Origin: CAYFJO01 sp964343305
GTDB lineage: Bacteria; Planctomycetota; Planctomycetia; Pirellulales; Pirellulaceae
Direction of reading: 5' to 3'
DNA: 36,660 nt
Assembly: GCA_964343305.1 (NCBI GenBank)
Contig: CAYFJO010000058.1
Span: 1-36,660 of the forward strand
The position numbers were made by a program, and so were the translations under genes. Below are positions 33,276-36,660 of the stretch, one piece after another. Below the pieces are notes generated by a model that worked only from the letters and a program-made list of their open reading frames with translations, was not told where the DNA came from and ran no database searches. Each line of letters starts with the position of its first letter. The stretch's first letter is position 1.

Positions 33276-36200
33276 CTAATGTAAGTAAAGAAATTCGTTG
33301 GAATTAAACAGTGCGTGACAAAAGTCGGTGACAGCGCCGAGCATCTTACTGGAAACACCTGATGCGGAATCTGTCGGCACTTGCCGCAGCCATGCAGTGT
33401 CCGGCACGGGCTCTTCGCCGTTGTCGCCGTTGAACGTCCAGTCGAAAATGCGATTAGCTTTGGCAAAGTCGCTGCCGAGCAGTAGCTGCTCCCGCGGCAG
33501 TGCACCGCGACTGATCGTCAACCGCGCGAGTTGGCCATCCCAGAGATGCCCTCGCCCGTCGCGACCACCAGTGACGATCTTCAACGCAGGGTTTTGAATC
33601 CGGCTGACAACGGATGTTTCCACGGTCGCTGTTTCCAGTTTTGCGCTCGGGTCGGACAGGTCTTTCATGTAAAACGTCACCACGCCGCTTGTCGGATCGT
33701 TATCTGATGTAGTTGCCGATATTGCGGCGGCCAAATAGACAGGTTTGCCCAGCGGGAATCGCAGATCGGAAGCGACGACTTCATAGGCAGGCTCGTCCTG
33801 AAATGTCCGGCCGGTCAACTGCACGATGAAGTTGCGTGGCTGATAGGCCGACTTCGTGCTGGTGACACCGATGTTCCAGCCGTCTGTCTTCGTGCTGCCG
33901 TTCCAGCGAGAAATCAAAGTGTTGACGCTGGCGTCGGAATAGAGACGATCGAGATTCGCAATCGCCTCGACGGTGAATTGATCGTCCAACCCGTTGGCCT
34001 TCTGCGCGTGCAGTCGTTCGAAGCGGCTGCCAGGTTGAATCCAGAGCGTCTTGTCGCCAAGCTCAAAATCGTTCACGGAGCTAAAGTGTTGAGTGACGGG
34101 GCGCAATCCGGTCTCGTTGGGAAACTTGTCAACGACGGTCGGCGTGGCAATCACAGCCGACTGATCGTGAACGAATCCTAACGCCTCATTGATTTCGTCG
34201 TCCGTGGCTTCGCGGCCGAAGACGAGTTGATACGCCGTGCGGATGTCGTCTGATTCGAGCTGCTTTTTGCCAGCCAGCAATCGTCTGGCAAAGGCGCGGG
34301 AACGCTCAAGGCTCCAACTGCCGTTGACCAACAGCAAGGACTGGACGGGTGTGGTGGTGGCGATGCGATCGGGTGCCGATTCGAAACCCAACGGCGCATC
34401 GAAGCCGCCGAGCATCTCATCGGGTTTGTTTCGCTTCTTGATCACATAGACGCTGCGATATGGCGTCGTGCCGCTGACCGAAGCTCCGCCGTTGCGCTGC
34501 TTGAGTTCGCCCGATACCGCGAGCATGGCATCACGCACTTGTTCGGCATCCAATCGTTGCGGGGGGAAACGCCATAGTAAGCGGTTCGTCGGATCGACCA
34601 TCGCGGGCGATTTGCCGTAGGATGGATCGCTGATCCGTCCCTCCGTGCGGGCGGACGGATTAGCAATCCGTCCTACAGATGGCTCGCGGCGCGCGGTCTG
34701 CCGGTACGCGGCGCTGTTCATGATCAGTTCGTGCAACGGTTTGATCTTCCAACCGTTTTCAAGAAACCGCCGCGTTAACCAGTCGAGCAACTCAGGATGA
34801 CTCGGCGGTTCACCCAAGGTGCCAAAATCGTTGGGCGTCGGGACGATGCCCTTGCCAAAGTGCCGTTGCCAGACGCGATTGACGATGACGCGCGTCGAAA
34901 GCGGGTTGTCGTCGCGGGCGATCCAGTTTGCCAACGCGGTACGGCGTCCCGTTGTCATCTCGGTCGGTGTGATCTTCGGCGGCTCGGTACCGAGCAGTGC
35001 CAGAAACGACGGTTCAACCGCTTCCTTCGTGGTCCGCGTCAGCAGGTACGTTGGGGCTGGTTCCGCTCCGAAGTCCGTGGCGACGAACGCATTCGGCAGC
35101 GGTGCCGGCTTGAGCGAGTCGAACTTCTTCAGCTCCGCCTGCAGTTCGTGATACCGCCGGAGTTTCTCCGGCTTGCTCTTCAACGCCTTTTCATGATCAT
35201 AACGTGTCGCCGCGCGATGAGCCTGACGGTACACGAGGTAGGACAACTGCTTTTCGTGCGTCGTCTTTTCGGATTCGGGTTTGTGATAGATCGCCTGAAT
35301 GTCTTCGGGGAACTGTTTGATGATGTATTTCTGATTGCCGTCAACAGCGTCCTTGGTCAGCGCGTGCATTTCATCGCGGATCGCCTTTGTTGCGTCTTCC
35401 CACGCTTGCTGCTTCGTGCGATGAGCGGCGATCTCGTCCGGCGTGGCCAGTTCCCTCTTCAACGGCCACGCGACCGATGACAGGAATGCCTGCAAGCCGA
35501 AATAGTCCTTCTGCAAAATCGGATCGAACTTGTGATCGTGACATTCCGCGCAGCCGATGCCGATGCCCAGAAACGCTTCGCCAGTGACGCGGGTCATTTC
35601 GTTGATGATCAAACCCCAGTGCATCCGCGCATTGCGCTGGTTCCATTCATAAATGCCGTGACGCAGATACGCCGTGCCGATGAAGACATTGGGATCGTCG
35701 GGCGCGATCTCGTCGCCAGCCAGATGCTCGCGGACGAACTGGTCATACGGCTTGTCGCCGTTCAGCGAGCGGATGACGTAATCGCGAAAGGCGCTGGCGC
35801 TCGGTCGAAAAGCGTCCTCGTTGTAGCCGTCGCTCTCCGCATAGCGCACGACGTCCAGCCAATGCTGCGCCCATCGTTCGCCGTAACGAGGACTGTCCAA
35901 CAATTCGCGAATCAATCGCTGCCACGCGTCCTTGCGTTTATCGTTAACAAACACGTCGATCTGTTCCGGCGTCGGTGGTAGTCCGTGCAAATCGAAGTAT
36001 GCCCGCCGCACCAGTTCGTAGCGATCGGCTTCGAGGGCCGGTTTGAGTTCGGCTTCGTCCAGCTTTCGCGCGACGAACCGATCGATCTCGTTCCGCGCCC
36101 AGTCGGTTCCCGCGTCCGAAAGTTCCGGTTCGCGAACTGGCTGGATGGCCCACCAGTCGCGGTCCTCATCGGTGAAAGCCTTCTCTGATGCGCGAATGAG

Positions 36201-36602
36201 ATTGGTCTTCGCATCCGGCCACGGCGCGCCCATCTTCACCCAACGCGTCAAGGCGGCGATCGACTCCGCGCTTAGTTGACTTTTCGGCGGCATCTCGAAC
36301 GATTCATAGTTGATCGCGTCGATGAGCAGACTTTCTTCCAGCTTGGCGGGTACAACGGCTGGTCCGCTCTCGCCGCCTTTGAGCGTCGCGGCCAGCGAGT
36401 CGAGTCGCAATTCGCCTTTCTGCTTCTCTGAGCCATGACATTGCACACACTTCGAAGCCAGCAACGGTCGCACTTTCGACTCGAAGAATTTCAACTGCTC
36501 GACTTCGATTGATTCGTCTGCTATCGCGATCACGGGCAAAGTCAGCAGGCCGATCATCGCGAAGATTCTGGAGAACACTAAAGAGACGTAGGTTTTTTTC
36601 AT
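33276..36602 (-). CDS. PSD1-DUF1549-DUF1553 exported protein with a C-terminal LamG-like insert
   Basis: 1108 aa. Signal peptide 'MKKTYVSLVFSRIFAMIGLL'. PSD1 c-haem C52-V-Q-C55-H56 with 'EMPPKSQLS'. DUF1549 about 163-380 ('WLDVVRYAESDGYNEDAF', second C-x-x-C-H in 'IGCAECHDHKFDPILQKDYF'). DUF1553 from about 550 ('STRVIVNRVWQRHFGKGIV', 'PPQRLDAEQVRDAMLAVSG'). Residues about 838-1055 are a LamG-like lectin domain ('FTVEAIANLDRLYSDASVNT', 'HLWDGQLARLTISRGAL') inserted before the last 50 residues of DUF1553, which resume with 'VTDFCHALFNSNEFLYLH'. A palindromic repeat is translated as 'VGRIANPSARTEGRISDPSY' inside DUF1553. It heads the minus block, with 58 bases upstream in the window. Confidence 0.88.
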   Translation of the reverse strand: MKKTYVSLVFSRIFAMIGLLTLPVIAIADESIEVEQLKFFESKVRPLLASKCVQCHGSEKQKGELRLDSLAATLKGGESGPAVVPAKLEESLLIDAINYESFEMPPKSQLSAESIAALTRWVKMGAPWPDAKTNLIRASEKAFTDEDRDWWAIQPVREPELSDAGTDWARNEIDRFVARKLDEAELKPALEADRYELVRRAYFDLHGLPPTPEQIDVFVNDKRKDAWQRLIRELLDSPRYGERWAQHWLDVVRYAESDGYNEDAFRPSASAFRDYVIRSLNGDKPYDQFVREHLAGDEIAPDDPNVFIGTAYLRHGIYEWNQRNARMHWGLIINEMTRVTGEAFLGIGIGCAECHDHKFDPILQKDYFGLQAFLSSVAWPLKRELATPDEIAAHRTKQQAWEDATKAIRDEMHALTKDAVDGNQKYIIKQFPEDIQAIYHKPESEKTTHEKQLSYLVYRQAHRAATRYDHEKALKSKPEKLRRYHELQAELKKFDSLKPAPLPNAFVATDFGAEPAPTYLLTRTTKEAVEPSFLALLGTEPPKITPTEMTTGRRTALANWIARDDNPLSTRVIVNRVWQRHFGKGIVPTPNDFGTLGEPPSHPELLDWLTRRFLENGWKIKPLHELIMNSAAYRQTARREPSVGRIANPSARTEGRISDPSYGKSPAMVDPTNRLLWRFPPQRLDAEQVRDAMLAVSGELKQRNGGASVSGTTPYRSVYVIKKRNKPDEMLGGFDAPLGFESAPDRIATTTPVQSLLLVNGSWSLERSRAFARRLLAGKKQLESDDIRTAYQLVFGREATDDEINEALGFVHDQSAVIATPTVVDKFPNETGLRPVTQHFSSVNDFELGDKTLWIQPGSRFERLHAQKANGLDDQFTVEAIANLDRLYSDASVNTLISRWNGSTKTDGWNIGVTSTKSAYQPRNFIVQLTGRTFQDEPAYEVVASDLRFPLGKPVYLAAAISATTSDNDPTSGVVTFYMKDLSDPSAKLETATVETSVVSRIQNPALKIVTGGRDGRGHLWDGQLARLTISRGALPREQLLLGSDFAKANRIFDWTFNGDNGEEPVPDTAWLRQVPTDSASGVSSKMLGAVTDFCHALFNSNEFLYLH
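34617..34676. repeat. In-frame palindromic repeat inside the PSD1-LamG gene
   Basis: 24-base arms 34617-34640 and 34653-34676 are inverted copies with 21 of 24 matching, both ending GTAGGA when read inward. The total is 60 bases (20 codons). Translated as 'VGRIANPSARTEGRISDPSY', it splits the normal 'RREPS...AMVDPTNRLLWRFPPQRL' of DUF1553. Confidence 0.82.
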
Positions 36603-36635
36603 CTTGTCAAAAACGGTTCGATATAGGTTCGAAAT

Positions 36636-36654
36636 ATGGGGACAAAAGTCCCAT
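36636..36654. repeat. Short hairpin in the upstream region of the last gene
   Basis: ATGGGGAC (36636-36643) pairs with GTCCCAT (36648-36654) around AAAA with one bulged G. Just inside it, GTTCGATAT and GTTCGAAATAT (36617-36636) form a short direct repeat close to the gene start at 36602. It may be a repeat element or a regulatory hairpin; the window ends here. Confidence 0.4.
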
Positions 36655-36660
36655 CTTACT

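Noticed and set aside
26594..34676. CRISPR array made of the repeated palindromes
   Set aside because: The copies are single, differ in sequence, and are scattered without regular spacers.

Overview
This window looks like a chromosome fragment of a planctomycete, probably Pirellulales-like (inferred from gene families; there is no rRNA or other taxonomic marker). The evidence is four DUF1501 proteins, three large proteins with c-type haem, DUF1549 and DUF1553 domains, a sulfatase, DUF1559 and SHD1 domains, WD40/TPR/CHAT giants, a short 'RWWQFSLR' membrane protein, and many palindromic repeats of the kind scattered through such genomes.

Layout. (1) 1-2400 is an accessory, mobile-looking edge. 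It holds an XRE/ImmA-type regulator-peptidase running off the left end, a tRNA-like sequence with an odd cloverleaf, a small basic RHH-like protein, a strikingly symmetric divergent promoter, and an IS1-like transposase broken by one extra base. (2) 2413-18694 lies on the plus strand: two small membrane proteins, a DUF1501 protein, then five genes. These are a 1245-aa zinc-ribbon/TM/DUF1559/beta-domain/WD40/SHD1/DUF1559 protein, a DUF2330 protein, a di-haem oxidoreductase, a 1634-aa zinc-ribbon/TM/beta-domain/WD40/TPR/CHAT protein, and a double WD40 propeller protein with a central SHD1 domain. (3) 18716-36602 lies on the minus strand and converges on the first block with a 21-bp gap. Read in transcription order it is PSD1 protein, DUF1501, polysaccharide pyruvyl transferase-like, LamG-PSD1 protein, DUF1501, PSD1 protein, DUF1501, sulfatase: three successive PSD1 + DUF1501 pairs.

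How it may work together (inference). The minus block fits an exported c-haem and DUF1501 machinery linked to sulfated or pyruvylated polysaccharide. The plus block is the best candidate for an undescribed system. Two membrane-anchored giants share the same N-terminal zinc ribbon and beta domain, and the propellers of one are close relatives of those in the terminal gene. One giant ends in a caspase-like CHAT domain with His1470 and Cys1538 in place.

Other themes. Palindromic repeats sit inside reading frames at three places (28259-28326, 28828-28886, 34617-34676) without breaking them. At three other minus-strand gene ends (20444, 30447, 31782) the TAG stop lies inside a palindromic repeat arm. 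No CRISPR array, rRNA or replication origin was seen, and no gene-free stretch exceeds about 210 bases.
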